Shown: positions 8,011 through 17,198 of the stretch, piece after piece
How positions within the stretch are numbered: position 1 is the stretch's first letter
Layout of the letters: every line of letters begins with the position of its first letter
From: an uncultured Clostridia bacterium
GTDB taxonomy: Bacteria; Bacillota; Clostridia; Saccharofermentanales; Saccharofermentanaceae
Assembly (NCBI GenBank): GCA_937876985.1
Contig: CALEFT010000046.1
Location: 1-64,000 of the forward strand
Length of the DNA stretch: 64,000 nucleotides
Direction: 5' to 3'
Notes under the pieces: generated by a model
The model's input: only the letters and a program-made list of their open reading frames with translations
The model's database searches: none
What the model was told of the DNA's origin: nothing
Made by a program: the position numbers and the translations under genes

Positions 8011-9958
8011 TTTTTGCTCTTTCTCCTTCTTGGTCTAATTGAATTCTATTTGCTCTATTTTCTTTGTCGAGATATACGACTAGGACTGCTACGTCCGCTG
8101 GAGACACTCCGGAAATTCGTGATGCCTGACCTACACTTATCGGTCTTTGCTTGTCGAGCTTCTGTCTTGCCTCGAGGCGCAAACCACTTATGCTATTATA
8201 GTCTATTCCTTCAGGAATTTTCTTGTTCTCTAACTTGTGGAATGATGCGATTTTTTCCTGCTCTAGCTTCAGGTAGCCTTCGTACTTCAAGTTCGTCTCT
8301 ACTAGCCTTATTATATCTTTTCGCAAAGGTGCACGCCCTTCATCCACACACGCTATTGTCTCATATGTGACGCACGGACGCTTGATTAACTCGGCTAGAC
8401 TGATTCCCGACTGCGGCATCGTCTGTTCTACGGCCTCTAAAGCCTTGCTAAGCGCTTCCGATGGTCCGATGAAGGTCTTTTTGAGTCTTTCCGTTTCCTC
8501 GTCCGCTAGGCGCATTTTCTCAAGGAATTGCTCATAACGCTCGTCGCTTATAAGTCCAATCTCATGGCCAAGTGGCGTAAGTCTCGCGTCACAGTTGTCC
8601 TGTCTTAAGAACAGTCTATATTCCGCACGCGAGGTCATCATTCTATATGGCTCGTTCGTACCCTTAGTAACTAGGTCATCAATTAGCACGCCAATATACG
8701 CCTGCGAGCGGTCAATGATGACTGGCTCTCTTCCAAGCAAAGAAAGCGCCGCATTGATGCCGGCTACGATACCTTGACCAGCTGCCTCCTCGTATCCTGA
8801 TGAACCGTTAATTTGTCCTGCGGTATAAAGTCCATCGACAATCTTACTCTCAAGCGTAGGCTTTATTGACAACGGGTCTACCAAATCGTATTCGATTGCA
8901 TACGCATTGCGCTGAATCACTGCATTTTCTAGCCCTGGAAGCGAGCGCACCATCAAGGCTTGTACATCCTCTGGCATACTTGTTGAGAACCCCTGCAAAT
9001 ACATCTCATTCGTTCTCTCGCCCATCGGCTCTACAAAAATCTGATGTCTATCCTTGTCCGCGAATCTCACAAACTTGTCTTCTATCGACGGACAATATCT
9101 TGGTCCCGTGCCCTCTATAACTCCACTATATAGTGGCGAGCGGTGCATGTTGCCCTCGATTACCTTTCGCGTATCTGCCGTCGTCCATATCGCGTAGCAT
9201 GGCTCTTGGTCCTTGCGAACATCGATTCCGTCCATCTCATTTTGGAACGAGAATGGCGGCAAGTCTATCTCGCCCTCTTGAATCTCCATCTTGGAGAAGT
9301 CTACACTGTTGCGGTTTACTCGAACCGGTGTTCCAGTCTTGAATCTAAGCACCGGGATCCCAGCTTCTCTTAGGCACGCCGACAAGCCCTCCGAGCGCGA
9401 CAAGCCGTCTGGCCCAGACTCCACAATAACGTCGCCCATAATCGTGCGCGACTCCATGTATGTGCCCGAGCAAATTACTACTCGTGGCGCCTCATATATC
9501 GCACCAGTCGCCGTAAGAACGCCCCTAACCTTCTGTCTTGAAGCTTCTCCTTCTCCCCTCTCGAAAAGCACCTCCACTACATGCGCTTGCTTTAGTGTCA
9601 AATTCTCTGTGTTCTCGAGAACATATTTCATCTCTACTTGATATTTTGTTCTATCCATCTGTGCTCTTGGTGAATGAACAGCAGGTCCCTTAGAGCGATT
9701 TAGCATTCGCATCTGTATCGCACATCTATCGGCTACCTTTCCCATCACACCACCAAGCGCGTCTATTTCTCTAACTAGCTGCCCCTTCGCAGTTCCGCCA
9801 ATACTTGGATTACATGGCAAATTCGCTAGACTATCAAGATGCAACGTAAATAAAACGGTGGATAACCCCAACGTCGCACAAGCATGTGCCGCCTCGCAGC
9901 CTGCGTGACCAGCACCTACTACTATCACATCAAATTGTCCTGCAACAAAATTCGCCAT
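8003..9958 (-). CDS. mnmG: tRNA uridine-5-carboxymethylaminomethyl modification enzyme MnmG
   Basis: MnmG (GidA) is the FAD-binding partner of MnmE in making the cmnm5U34 modification of tRNA wobble bases. The FAD motif VVGAGHAGCEAA is near the N terminus, followed by the family signature LPCNPSIGG. A second signature, SSGYEEAAGQG, is in the middle. The longer open frame begins at 9988, but ATG at 9958 follows AGAGGG and avoids overlapping mnmE, so it was chosen (651 residues). A loop at about residues 153-164 contains LFERGEGEA, encoded by a copy of the CTCGAAAAGC word. Confidence 0.94.
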   Translation of the reverse strand: MANFVAGQFDVIVVGAGHAGCEAAHACATLGLSTVLFTLHLDSLANLPCNPSIGGTAKGQLVREIDALGGVMGKVADRCAIQMRMLNRSKGPAVHSPRAQMDRTKYQVEMKYVLENTENLTLKQAHVVEVLFERGEGEASRQKVRGVLTATGAIYEAPRVVICSGTYMESRTIMGDVIVESGPDGLSRSEGLSACLREAGIPVLRFKTGTPVRVNRNSVDFSKMEIQEGEIDLPPFSFQNEMDGIDVRKDQEPCYAIWTTADTRKVIEGNMHRSPLYSGVIEGTGPRYCPSIEDKFVRFADKDRHQIFVEPMGERTNEMYLQGFSTSMPEDVQALMVRSLPGLENAVIQRNAYAIEYDLVDPLSIKPTLESKIVDGLYTAGQINGSSGYEEAAGQGIVAGINAALSLLGREPVIIDRSQAYIGVLIDDLVTKGTNEPYRMMTSRAEYRLFLRQDNCDARLTPLGHEIGLISDERYEQFLEKMRLADEETERLKKTFIGPSEALSKALEAVEQTMPQSGISLAELIKRPCVTYETIACVDEGRAPLRKDIIRLVETNLKYEGYLKLEQEKIASFHKLENKKIPEGIDYNSISGLRLEARQKLDKQRPISVGQASRISGVSPADVAVLVVYLDKENRANRIQLDQEGERAKNV

Positions 9959-9972
9959 ATTCCCTCTGCTTT

Positions 9973-11391
9973 TTATTTTCCAATACAAAATCTTCCAAAA
10001 ATCTGATCTGCCAACTCCTGCGACACTGTCTTTCCTGTTATCTCTCCGATTATCTCTAGCGCGAGTCTTAAGATGGAAGACGCCACATCTACACCTATCT
10101 CGTCATTCATAACACCAATAGCCATGTCCATCTTCTCTATCGCACGGCAAATCGCTTCCTCGTGACGCCTATTTAGAATAATTACATCGCCATCCCTACT
10201 ACTGCCACCAAGCTCCTCATAGAATGCCTCTATCGCATCACAAAGCTCATTTATATTAATTCTCGTTACGCAAGAGATTTCAATAGACTTTCTTACCTGC
10301 TTCTCCTCAAGAAATTCTTCTATCGCCAGACGCTCCTCGTTTTCTTTCTTATCCGCCTTCGAAAAGATTGAAATCACATTCCTAGCTTCAACTCCGTTTG
10401 CAAGAATATCGCTTAGCATCTTTTCTGCTACATTAAGCGAAGTATCTGGGTCTATCAAATACAATACAAGGTCACATTCGCTTGTCGCCTTCATCGCACG
10501 CTCTACACCGATTTGCTCGACCATATCGCTTGTCTTTCGAATTCCAGCTGTATCTATCAAGGTAACAGGTATTCCATTTATGTCGATTCTTACTTCGAGT
10601 GTATCTCTAGTCGTGCCTTCTATTTCTGTAACTATCGCTCTGTCATATCCTGTAAGGCAATTAAGTAGCGAGCTCTTTCCACTATTCGGAAGGCCGCATA
10701 GCGCCACCTTCAAGCTCTCCTTCAAAACGCGCCCCTTCTTGTAGCTTCTCTTAAGATCTACTAGGTCGTCTCTAGAACTAGTAATAATCGACAATACTTC
10801 GTCACTATTTTCTGGAGTGTCGTCGTGCTCAGGAAATTCCACAATCATCTCGATTAACGATAACGCACGATATATCTCGCCTTCTATTCTCATAAGCCTC
10901 TTCGAGATTTCTCCCATAAGGCCTATATTCGACGCATTAAGTTCACGTTTTGACTCACTTCCGATTACGTCCATCACCGCTTCCGCCTGAGATAAATCGA
11001 GTTTTCCATTCGTAAACGCCGTCTTCGTAAATTCTCCTGGAAGTGCCGGCCTTGCACCAAGCGACACCAGCACGCGTAAAATCTCCTCCTTCACGATAAA
11101 CGAGCCGTGACATGAGATTTCTACCAAATCCTCGCCAGTATATGAATTAGGCGCGATAAAGCAAGTAATTACTACATCGTCTATCTTCTCTTTTGTTTCT
11201 GGATCGAAAAGCATCGCGAATGCACAGCTATATCCTGGCATATCCATCACGGTCTTGATGGATGGTGTTTGTGCGCGGAGGATTTTCGAGCAAGAGGAAA
11301 CAATCTGGCGGCTGTCTTCGCCAGAAATACGAATTACTGCTATTCCTGATGCTCCGTTTGGAGTAGAGCAAGCACAAAAAGCGTTCGCCAT
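9973..11391 (-). CDS. mnmE: tRNA modification GTPase MnmE
   Basis: MnmE (TrmE) works with MnmG on tRNA wobble uridines. It has an N-terminal folate-binding domain, a helical domain interrupted by a G domain with GLPNSGKSS near residues 233-241 and DTAGIR as switch motif, and the invariant C-terminal CIGK whose cysteine is needed for the reaction. ATG at 11391 follows GGAGGGG and gives 472 residues; an in-frame start at 11430 lacks such a site. It sits 14 bp before mnmG, as in many Firmicutes. Confidence 0.94.
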   Translation of the reverse strand: MANAFCACSTPNGASGIAVIRISGEDSRQIVSSCSKILRAQTPSIKTVMDMPGYSCAFAMLFDPETKEKIDDVVITCFIAPNSYTGEDLVEISCHGSFIVKEEILRVLVSLGARPALPGEFTKTAFTNGKLDLSQAEAVMDVIGSESKRELNASNIGLMGEISKRLMRIEGEIYRALSLIEMIVEFPEHDDTPENSDEVLSIITSSRDDLVDLKRSYKKGRVLKESLKVALCGLPNSGKSSLLNCLTGYDRAIVTEIEGTTRDTLEVRIDINGIPVTLIDTAGIRKTSDMVEQIGVERAMKATSECDLVLYLIDPDTSLNVAEKMLSDILANGVEARNVISIFSKADKKENEERLAIEEFLEEKQVRKSIEISCVTRININELCDAIEAFYEELGGSSRDGDVIILNRRHEEAICRAIEKMDMAIGVMNDEIGVDVASSILRLALEIIGEITGKTVSQELADQIFGRFCIGK

Positions 11392-11484
11392 TTTCCCCTC
11401 CGAATTTGCTATTTGAAGTATAAAAGCCAAGCCCTCGATAGAGAACCTGGCTCATTTCTTGCACATTAATTATTACTCAAAAAA

Positions 11485-12225
11485 TCAGTTCTCTGGAGTA
11501 ACTACTACGCGACGGTTTGGCTCTTCACCCTCAGAATGAGTTGTAACACCCTTGAAGTTTTGCAAATGAGAGTGAACAATTCTTCTTTCAGCTGGATTCA
11601 TAACCTCCATTACTACCTTGCGGTTTGTCTTACGAACGCGTGAAGCAGCCTTGTTTGCAAGATTTATGATAATCTGCTCTCTGTGCTTTCTATAACCACC
11701 GATATCAAGGTGTACTCTTACGCGCTGCTCGCTATGCTTGTTTGCAACAAGGTTTGTCAAATATGAGATGGATTCAAGTGTCTCACCATGACGGCCAATT
11801 GCATTTCCGCAATCCTTACCAGATACAGAAATATAAATTGTGTCATTCTCTCTATATGAATCCATATTTCCATGAATGCCGATTCCAGAAAGAACCTCAG
11901 CAACAAATCTTACTGCTGCGTCCTCTGCCTTTGTTACTGCATCACCCTCGAAGGACTCGTCGTCACCATAGTAAACTACGTCGTCTTCGAGCTCTTCATT
12001 TGCAATCTGGTTATCTGAAGCTACAGTGTTCTCACCTTCAGCCACATCGTCAACCTCTGCTGTAACCTTAACCTCTGCATTCTTGCCGCCAAGTCCTAGG
12101 AATCCGCCCTTGGACTCGTTCAAAATCTCAATCTTTGCATTCTCTTCAGAAACACCAAGCTCAGCTAGTGCTAGCTCAATTGCTTCTTCTACTGTCTTGC
12201 CTGCCTTTATGATTGTCTTTTCCAT
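11485..12225 (-). CDS. khpB: RNA-binding protein KhpB/Jag
   Basis: This 246-residue protein has three parts in order: an N-terminal Jag domain with GGFLGLGGKNAEV (about 35-47), an acidic linker (about 60-110), and KH plus R3H domains with GRHGETL and the R3H-like ending. The family binds RNA and is linked to cell wall growth and division in Gram-positive bacteria. Its place directly after yidC is the classical spoIIIJ-jag pair. AGGAGG precedes the ATG. Confidence 0.92.
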   Translation of the reverse strand: MEKTIIKAGKTVEEAIELALAELGVSEENAKIEILNESKGGFLGLGGKNAEVKVTAEVDDVAEGENTVASDNQIANEELEDDVVYYGDDESFEGDAVTKAEDAAVRFVAEVLSGIGIHGNMDSYRENDTIYISVSGKDCGNAIGRHGETLESISYLTNLVANKHSEQRVRVHLDIGGYRKHREQIIINLANKAASRVRKTNRKVVMEVMNPAERRIVHSHLQNFKGVTTHSEGEEPNRRVVVTPEN

Positions 12226-12284
12226 AACAGCCTCCTCGTTATCTATATACTCCGCTTTCGTATCGGAGCTAATTATATTTATTC

Positions 12285-13304
12285 TTATTTCTTGGACTTC
12301 TTGCCGCCCTTGTTCTTCTTAGAATCCTTGTCTTCCTTAGAATCATCCTTCTTATCGAAAGCGTGCTTCTTAGCTTCTTCAAGCTCTCTCTTCTTATTCT
12401 CGAAAGGCTTAGTAAACATGAAGTATACAAGTAGCTGTGAAACTATACCCATTATTCCACCAACTACCCAATATAGACCAAGTGCTGCTGGAAGCATGAA
12501 TGTTGTAACAACCATCATAATAGGCATCATCCAGATCATCATCTGTGACATTAATTCTGCCTGATTTTGTGGCTCTGTACCTGCACCCTTGTTGCGCTTT
12601 GCTCTTTCCTTTGCTTCCTTCTTCTGCTTATAATCTGGACGCAAAATCTCAATGAGTCTATTAGAAAGAATACTTGTAATTACTACGATAATTGGGATTA
12701 GGAGAAGTGGCAAATACTGCTCCGGTCTCTCCATGATAGTAATCGGATTAATTGAAGGAATTAATGTAAGATCAATTCCAAAGAAATCAAGGTCAATTAA
12801 CTGACTAGCCTTGATATATCCTTCAGAAATTGCTTCGTTAAGAACTTCACCATTATTATTCAATACATTAAGTAGCTGAATGTCATTATGCTCGACAACG
12901 GAAGGATCCATATTTGCAATCTTTGCAATGTTTGCAATGTTCTCCTTAGAAACCTGAGCAATAAATAGAAGTGGCTGGCTTACGATTCTGTAAATTGGCC
13001 AGATAAAGAAGATCTGTAGGAATGGAAGAATACAGCCGGTGCATCCCATTGTTCCATTCTCCTGCATAACCTTCTGAAGCTCTTCGTTCTGCTTCTGCTT
13101 GTCATTTGGATATTTTCTCATTATCTCGTTTTGCTTCGAGGATAATGCTTGAGTCTTTATCATGGACTTCTGACTCATGATATTAAGTGGTACGAGTGCA
13201 GATCTAATAATTACAGTAAGTGCAATAATAGATAAACCATAATTTCCGAAGAAATCATATAATACTCTCGTAAGAAGTGCCAAAGCTTCTGCGATAAAAT
13301 TCAT
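12285..13304 (-). CDS. yidC: membrane protein insertase YidC/SpoIIIJ
   Basis: YidC inserts proteins into the cytoplasmic membrane, alone or with SecYEG. The 339-residue protein has an N-terminal helix (about 18-38), the characteristic cytoplasmic loop with KYPNDKQKQNEEL, further helices, and a long Lys/Asp-rich C-terminal tail of about 40 residues that may contact ribosomes. No lipobox is evident at the N terminus. An extra loop around 105-165 is longer than in Bacillus homologues. AGGAG precedes ATG. It lies between yidD and khpB. Confidence 0.93.
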   Translation of the reverse strand: MNFIAEALALLTRVLYDFFGNYGLSIIALTVIIRSALVPLNIMSQKSMIKTQALSSKQNEIMRKYPNDKQKQNEELQKVMQENGTMGCTGCILPFLQIFFIWPIYRIVSQPLLFIAQVSKENIANIAKIANMDPSVVEHNDIQLLNVLNNNGEVLNEAISEGYIKASQLIDLDFFGIDLTLIPSINPITIMERPEQYLPLLLIPIIVVITSILSNRLIEILRPDYKQKKEAKERAKRNKGAGTEPQNQAELMSQMMIWMMPIMMVVTTFMLPAALGLYWVVGGIMGIVSQLLVYFMFTKPFENKKRELEEAKKHAFDKKDDSKEDKDSKKNKGGKKSKK

Positions 13305-13329
13305 CTTAGTTTTCTCCTGTAACAGTAGT

Positions 13330-13542
13330 TCATTTTACTGGGTCATAACCACCCTTCGAGAAAGGGTTACAACGTAAAATTCTCCAAATGCCCATCAATA
13401 GACCCTTAATTGGTCCGTATTTTGTTAGGGCGTCTATCATGTATTGTGAACAAGATGGTGTATATTTACAACATGGCGCTAGGTGTGGAGAAATAGCAAG
13501 TTGATAGAAACGAACAAGCTTAATCATCAATTTGGTAATCAT
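13330..13542 (-). CDS. yidD: membrane protein insertion efficiency factor YidD
   Basis: This 70-residue protein carries the whole YidD core: FYQLAISPHL, CCKYTPSCSQY and RILRCNPFSKGGYDP. The family is membrane-associated and helps YidC-dependent insertion. It lies between rnpA and yidC, as in most bacteria, and overlaps neither. An AAGGGAG ribosome binding site supports the ATG. Confidence 0.93.
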   Translation of the reverse strand: MITKLMIKLVRFYQLAISPHLAPCCKYTPSCSQYMIDALTKYGPIKGLLMGIWRILRCNPFSKGGYDPVK

Positions 13543-13649
13543 GTGTCTCCCTTGGCAACGACCTTGCCCCTATACTTCCATGTCTAAGCAGCTACTCTGC
13601 CTAAACTCATCTATAATTTGTCCACCTACACATTTATCATATTCATGCA

Positions 13650-14015
13650 TCATGTGAGCAAATCTAATCTATTAGCCAAAGCTCTAACATCATGCTCGAT
13701 GTCAGAATACTTCGGTATCTCCTCGCATGCTCTTAGTGTAATAACGATATCATATCCTGGCTTAATTTCCGAAGCAATTTTCCTATAAGCTTCTCTCATA
13801 AGACGCTTTGCCTTGTTACGACCAACTGCTCCAAGACTTTTCTTATTAGCACAAAAGCCTAGACGAATAATATCAGCCGGAATCAAAGTCATATTATGCT
13901 TAAGACCATTATATCTCTTGAAGGCATGCATTGTAATAGTTTTGCCTACAGCAAACTTCCCACGCTTATATACACGCGAGAATTCATAATTTAACTTAAG
14001 AGTCTCTATCCTCAT
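13650..14015 (-). CDS. rnpA: ribonuclease P protein component
   Basis: RnpA is the protein subunit of RNase P, which trims the 5' ends of tRNA precursors. The 121-residue basic protein has the conserved region RLGFCANKKSLGAVGRNKAKR, slightly altered from the usual RNR signature to GRNKAKRLMREAYR. It follows rpmH, the usual order. AGGAGG sits upstream of the ATG. Confidence 0.92.
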   Translation of the reverse strand: MRIETLKLNYEFSRVYKRGKFAVGKTITMHAFKRYNGLKHNMTLIPADIIRLGFCANKKSLGAVGRNKAKRLMREAYRKIASEIKPGYDIVITLRACEEIPKYSDIEHDVRALANRLDLLT

Positions 14016-14068
14016 AAGTTCCTCCTAGCTGTGGACCATAAAAAGAAAGGACCACTTTCGGGTGATCC

Positions 14069-14203
14069 TTATGCAGCGAGCTTCTTTCTTCCCTTAAGTC
14101 TTCTTCTCTTAAGAACATCACGTCCACTTCTTGTAGCCATTCTAGCTCTGAAGCCATGAACCTTAGATCTCTGTCTCTTCTTTGGCTGGTATGTCATCTT
14201 CAT
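14069..14203 (-). CDS. rpmH: 50S ribosomal protein L34
   Basis: The minus strand encodes a 44-residue highly basic protein beginning MKMTYQPKKRQRSK and including the invariant HGFRARM and GRKKL segments of L34. It is the first gene of the rpmH-rnpA-yidD-yidC-khpB-mnmE-mnmG-rsmG operon. In most Firmicutes dnaA and oriC lie upstream; here ecfT does. A strong promoter is 90 bp upstream and GGAGG precedes the ATG. Confidence 0.96.
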   Translation of the reverse strand: MKMTYQPKKRQRSKVHGFRARMATRSGRDVLKRRRLKGRKKLAA

Positions 14204-14293
14204 ATTAGTGTACCTCCATAGGTATTTTTATATTCATAGCGAAAAGCATTCGCATGTACTCATACTTAACCTATTCTCAAAATAAGCCCTCAA

Positions 14294-14322
14294 ATTATAT
14301 ATGCCATCTTATCAAAAGTCAA
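14294..14322 (-). promoter_or_regulatory. rpmH operon promoter
   Basis: The minus strand has TTGACT (14317-14322), a 17-nt spacer and a perfect TATAAT (14294-14299), followed by a 90-nt leader to rpmH. No DnaA box (TTATNCACA) is visible in the 142 bp between rpmH and ecfT, so this is not an oriC. Confidence 0.8.
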
Positions 14323-14345
14323 CCTCTATTTTCTACGCCTAATTC

Positions 14346-15152
14346 TTAGCCAATATTTTGAAGCAAAATAAGCACAACCAAGCCTGCTAATAGTAGCCCT
14401 GAAATCACTATATCATTACGCGTTAGCTTAAGTGGATTAAGCTTCGTTCTACCTTCGCCGCCTACATAGCAGCGCGCATCCATCGCAACCGCTAGTTCCT
14501 CTGCGCGCCTAAAGCTAGAAACAAACAGCGGAACAAGCACTGTAACATAACCCTTCACACGATTAAAAAGCGACCCCGTATCATAATTCGCACCTCTTGA
14601 GGTCTGCGCCATCATAATCTTGTCCGTTTCCACCACAAGAGTTGGAATGAATCTAAGCGCGATTGACATCATCATCGCCATCTCATGCACAGAAATCTTT
14701 AGTTTCTTAAGTGGACTACCAAGACTTTCAAGTGCACTCGATAGTAGAAGCGGAGTCGTCGTAAGCGTAAGCATCAGGCTCGTAATCGAGATTAACATAA
14801 TAAGCCTATACGCCATAAGTACCGCCTGCTTCACACCGCCGGCAGTAATTGCTAACTTCCACCACTGCCACAGAACCTCGCCTCGCTTCATCGTGAACAA
14901 ATTCAGTATAAAAATTATTATCACTATCGGCAAAATCGGCTTAATCGTGTTCCACATAACCTTCAAAGGCACCTTCGCCGCCACCATCAGAACACCAGCA
15001 AGCACGAATAATCCAGCAAGTGCAAGCGGTTTATTCATACAAAAAATCACTATCATATAAGCAACAAAATAAATCACCTTCACGCGTGGGTCGAGCCTAT
15101 GCATCACCGAATCGCCCTGGAAATATCTACCAATACTAATATCCTTTAGCAT
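14346..15152 (-). CDS. ecfT: energy-coupling factor transporter transmembrane protein EcfT
   Basis: EcfT is the shared membrane scaffold of ECF vitamin and metal transporters, linking the ATPases to exchangeable substrate-binding S components. The 268-residue protein has several membrane helices and the cytoplasmic coupling region with ARGANYDTG and MDARCY, matching the two conserved Ala-Arg-Gly-like motifs of the family. Its ATG overlaps the ecfA stop in an ATGA, so the two are translationally coupled. Its S components are not in this window. Confidence 0.92.
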   Translation of the reverse strand: MLKDISIGRYFQGDSVMHRLDPRVKVIYFVAYMIVIFCMNKPLALAGLFVLAGVLMVAAKVPLKVMWNTIKPILPIVIIIFILNLFTMKRGEVLWQWWKLAITAGGVKQAVLMAYRLIMLISITSLMLTLTTTPLLLSSALESLGSPLKKLKISVHEMAMMMSIALRFIPTLVVETDKIMMAQTSRGANYDTGSLFNRVKGYVTVLVPLFVSSFRRAEELAVAMDARCYVGGEGRTKLNPLKLTRNDIVISGLLLAGLVVLILLQNIG

Positions 15153-17023
15153 CAGACGCCACCCCCTCTTGCGATTTTTGCAAGTAGTCTAGCAGCATTA
15201 GCTGGAGTCCTTGAGCGTATAAACTTTTCGCGCTCGCCCTCTCCTAGACTTACGAGGTCAGCGATTTTTGCTAATTCTCCGCGAAGCACTGGGTACGAGA
15301 TTCCCATCTTGCTTATTTCTTCCTCGCCCCTCTCGAAAAGCGCCTGCGTCTCATCGCAAGCAACGATTTTGCCTTCCTTTACAACGCAGATTCTGTCTGC
15401 ATGCGCATACACCTCATCCATGTTGTGCGACACGAGTACGATAGTAACTCCGCTGTCGCGAAGCTTTTTGATTAGCGCAAACATATCTCGTCTACCCTTC
15501 GGATCAAGTCCTGCAGCTGGCTCGTCTAGGACGAGGATTTGTGGCTTCATACTAAGTACACCAGCTAGCGCGACTCGTCTTTGCTGGCCGCCAGATAACT
15601 CGAATGGACTTTTTTCTAGCACGTCTTCCTTAAGTCCGACAAGCTTAATTGCCTCGTGGACGCGCTTTCTTTGTTCAGCTTCATCAAGCTTCATTTGCTT
15701 TGGACCAAACGCAATATCCTTGAATACCGTCTCCTCAAAAAGCTGGTACTCAGGATACTGGAACACTAATCCTATGTTTTCCCTGAATGCCACGACATCC
15801 TTGTTATTTGTTGACGAGTAGCTCTTACCATTTACAAACAAGGTCACTTCTCCTATGTTTGTTTGGTTCTTTCTTGCTTTTCGCGATGGCTTTGGTCTAT
15901 ATAGCAAATTCATATGTGAGATAAGTGTCGTCTTACCGCAACCACTTCTGCCGATTATGCCGAGAATTTCGCCCTTTTTGACCTCAAGATTTATGTCGCT
16001 AATAGTCGCTTCGGTCCCGTCGTAGGAATAATTTATATTCGCTAATTTCAGTATCGTCTCGCCTGGTTCTTCCGTCGAAGCAGCTCCTTCTGCACTTTCA
16101 ATCATTTCAGAATTAGAAAGCTTAGACATGCTGGACAAATACTTAAACGTGCTCATAATCGTTTTATCGCAAGCCTCTTTGCCCTTAATACTCTCGACTT
16201 GGCAAGAAAGCGCTGCTGCCTTCAAGAATTCATTTGTAAATTCCACTTCGCAAGGCGCCTCAAGACCATATGTATAAAGTTCGTCAACTCTCGCAAAAAC
16301 ATCCGCTGGCTTTCCTTCAAGCACAACATGCCCATCGTCAATTACATAAACAAATTCACATCGCGAAGCCTCGTTCATATCGTGTGTTATTGTAATTACA
16401 GTAACCTTCTTGTCGCGATTCATTCGCTCGACGACCTCAAGGAACTCATCTCGTGACACAGGGTCTAGCATCGAGGTTGCTTCGTCAAGAATCAAGATAC
16501 TTGGCTTCATCGCGAGCACTCCAGCAATAGCGAGCTTTTGCTTTTGTCCGCCAGACAAATTAGCAGCCTGCTCGCTACGCAAATCATACAAGCCTACATA
16601 TTTCAAACTCTCATCAACTCTTGCGCGAAGTTCAGGGTTTGGAATTCCTAGATTTTCTGGCCCAAAAGCCACATCTTCTTCGACTATCGTTCCAACAATC
16701 TGATTGTCTGGATTCTGGAACACGCACCCCGTATTACTTCTTATCTCCCAGAAGCCTTCTTCGTCCTTCGTATTAATACCAAAAACAACAACATTTCCTT
16801 CATCTGGCAGTTCCAAAACATCAATCAGCTTCGCAAGCGTCGATTTGCCTGAACCATTTCTACCAAGGAGTGCGACATACGAGCCCTTCTTTATATCAAT
16901 TGACAGATTCTTTATAACCATCTCAGTATTTTTTTCTACATCAAGATGAGCGCCGTCACTAGATACAGCGCCGCTATCGTAAGAGAACCCAACATCCATC
17001 GTTCTAACTATATAATCTGTCAA
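15152..17023 (-). CDS. fused energy-coupling factor ATPase (EcfA1-EcfA2 in one chain)
   Basis: The 623-residue protein contains two full ABC ATPase domains. The first has GRNGSGKST (about 54-62) and LSGGQKQK; the second has GRSGCGKTT (about 350) and LSGGQQRR. In most Firmicutes these are separate genes ecfA1 and ecfA2 between rplQ and ecfT; here they are joined by a linker of about 80 residues. The protein should power vitamin uptake with EcfT. The C-terminal part contains ALFERGEEE, encoded by a CTCGAAAAGC copy. It has its own promoter just beyond the rplQ terminator. Confidence 0.9.
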   Translation of the reverse strand: MTDYIVRTMDVGFSYDSGAVSSDGAHLDVEKNTEMVIKNLSIDIKKGSYVALLGRNGSGKSTLAKLIDVLELPDEGNVVVFGINTKDEEGFWEIRSNTGCVFQNPDNQIVGTIVEEDVAFGPENLGIPNPELRARVDESLKYVGLYDLRSEQAANLSGGQKQKLAIAGVLAMKPSILILDEATSMLDPVSRDEFLEVVERMNRDKKVTVITITHDMNEASRCEFVYVIDDGHVVLEGKPADVFARVDELYTYGLEAPCEVEFTNEFLKAAALSCQVESIKGKEACDKTIMSTFKYLSSMSKLSNSEMIESAEGAASTEEPGETILKLANINYSYDGTEATISDINLEVKKGEILGIIGRSGCGKTTLISHMNLLYRPKPSRKARKNQTNIGEVTLFVNGKSYSSTNNKDVVAFRENIGLVFQYPEYQLFEETVFKDIAFGPKQMKLDEAEQRKRVHEAIKLVGLKEDVLEKSPFELSGGQQRRVALAGVLSMKPQILVLDEPAAGLDPKGRRDMFALIKKLRDSGVTIVLVSHNMDEVYAHADRICVVKEGKIVACDETQALFERGEEEISKMGISYPVLRGELAKIADLVSLGEGEREKFIRSRTPANAARLLAKIARGGGV

Positions 17024-17090
17024 AGCTTTTTCCCTCGTTGTCTTAGTATGCCCTTTTCGAAAAGCATACGCAAAAAACTATTGCCTAAGA

Positions 17091-17118
17091 ATTCTATCAC
17101 GATAAATCGATTTTACAA
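17091..17118 (-). promoter_or_regulatory. ecf operon promoter
   Basis: The minus strand has TTGTAA (17113-17118), a 16-nt spacer and an extended -10 TGATAGAAT (TAGAAT at 17091-17096). It starts within the T-tract of the rplQ terminator, so the ecf genes have separate initiation. Confidence 0.45.
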
Positions 17119-17154
17119 CAAAAAGTTAGGGCCGACCTCTCGCGAAGTCAGCCC
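17116..17154 (-). terminator. alpha operon terminator
   Basis: On the minus strand GGGCTGAC and GTCGGCCC form a stem around a TTCGCGAGAG loop (17129-17154), followed by TAACTTTTTGTTG. It lies 45 bp beyond the rplQ stop codon. Confidence 0.85.
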
Positions 17155-17198
17155 ATATACTATCAATTTAATTGCTTAATACAATTTATCGACTAGAA

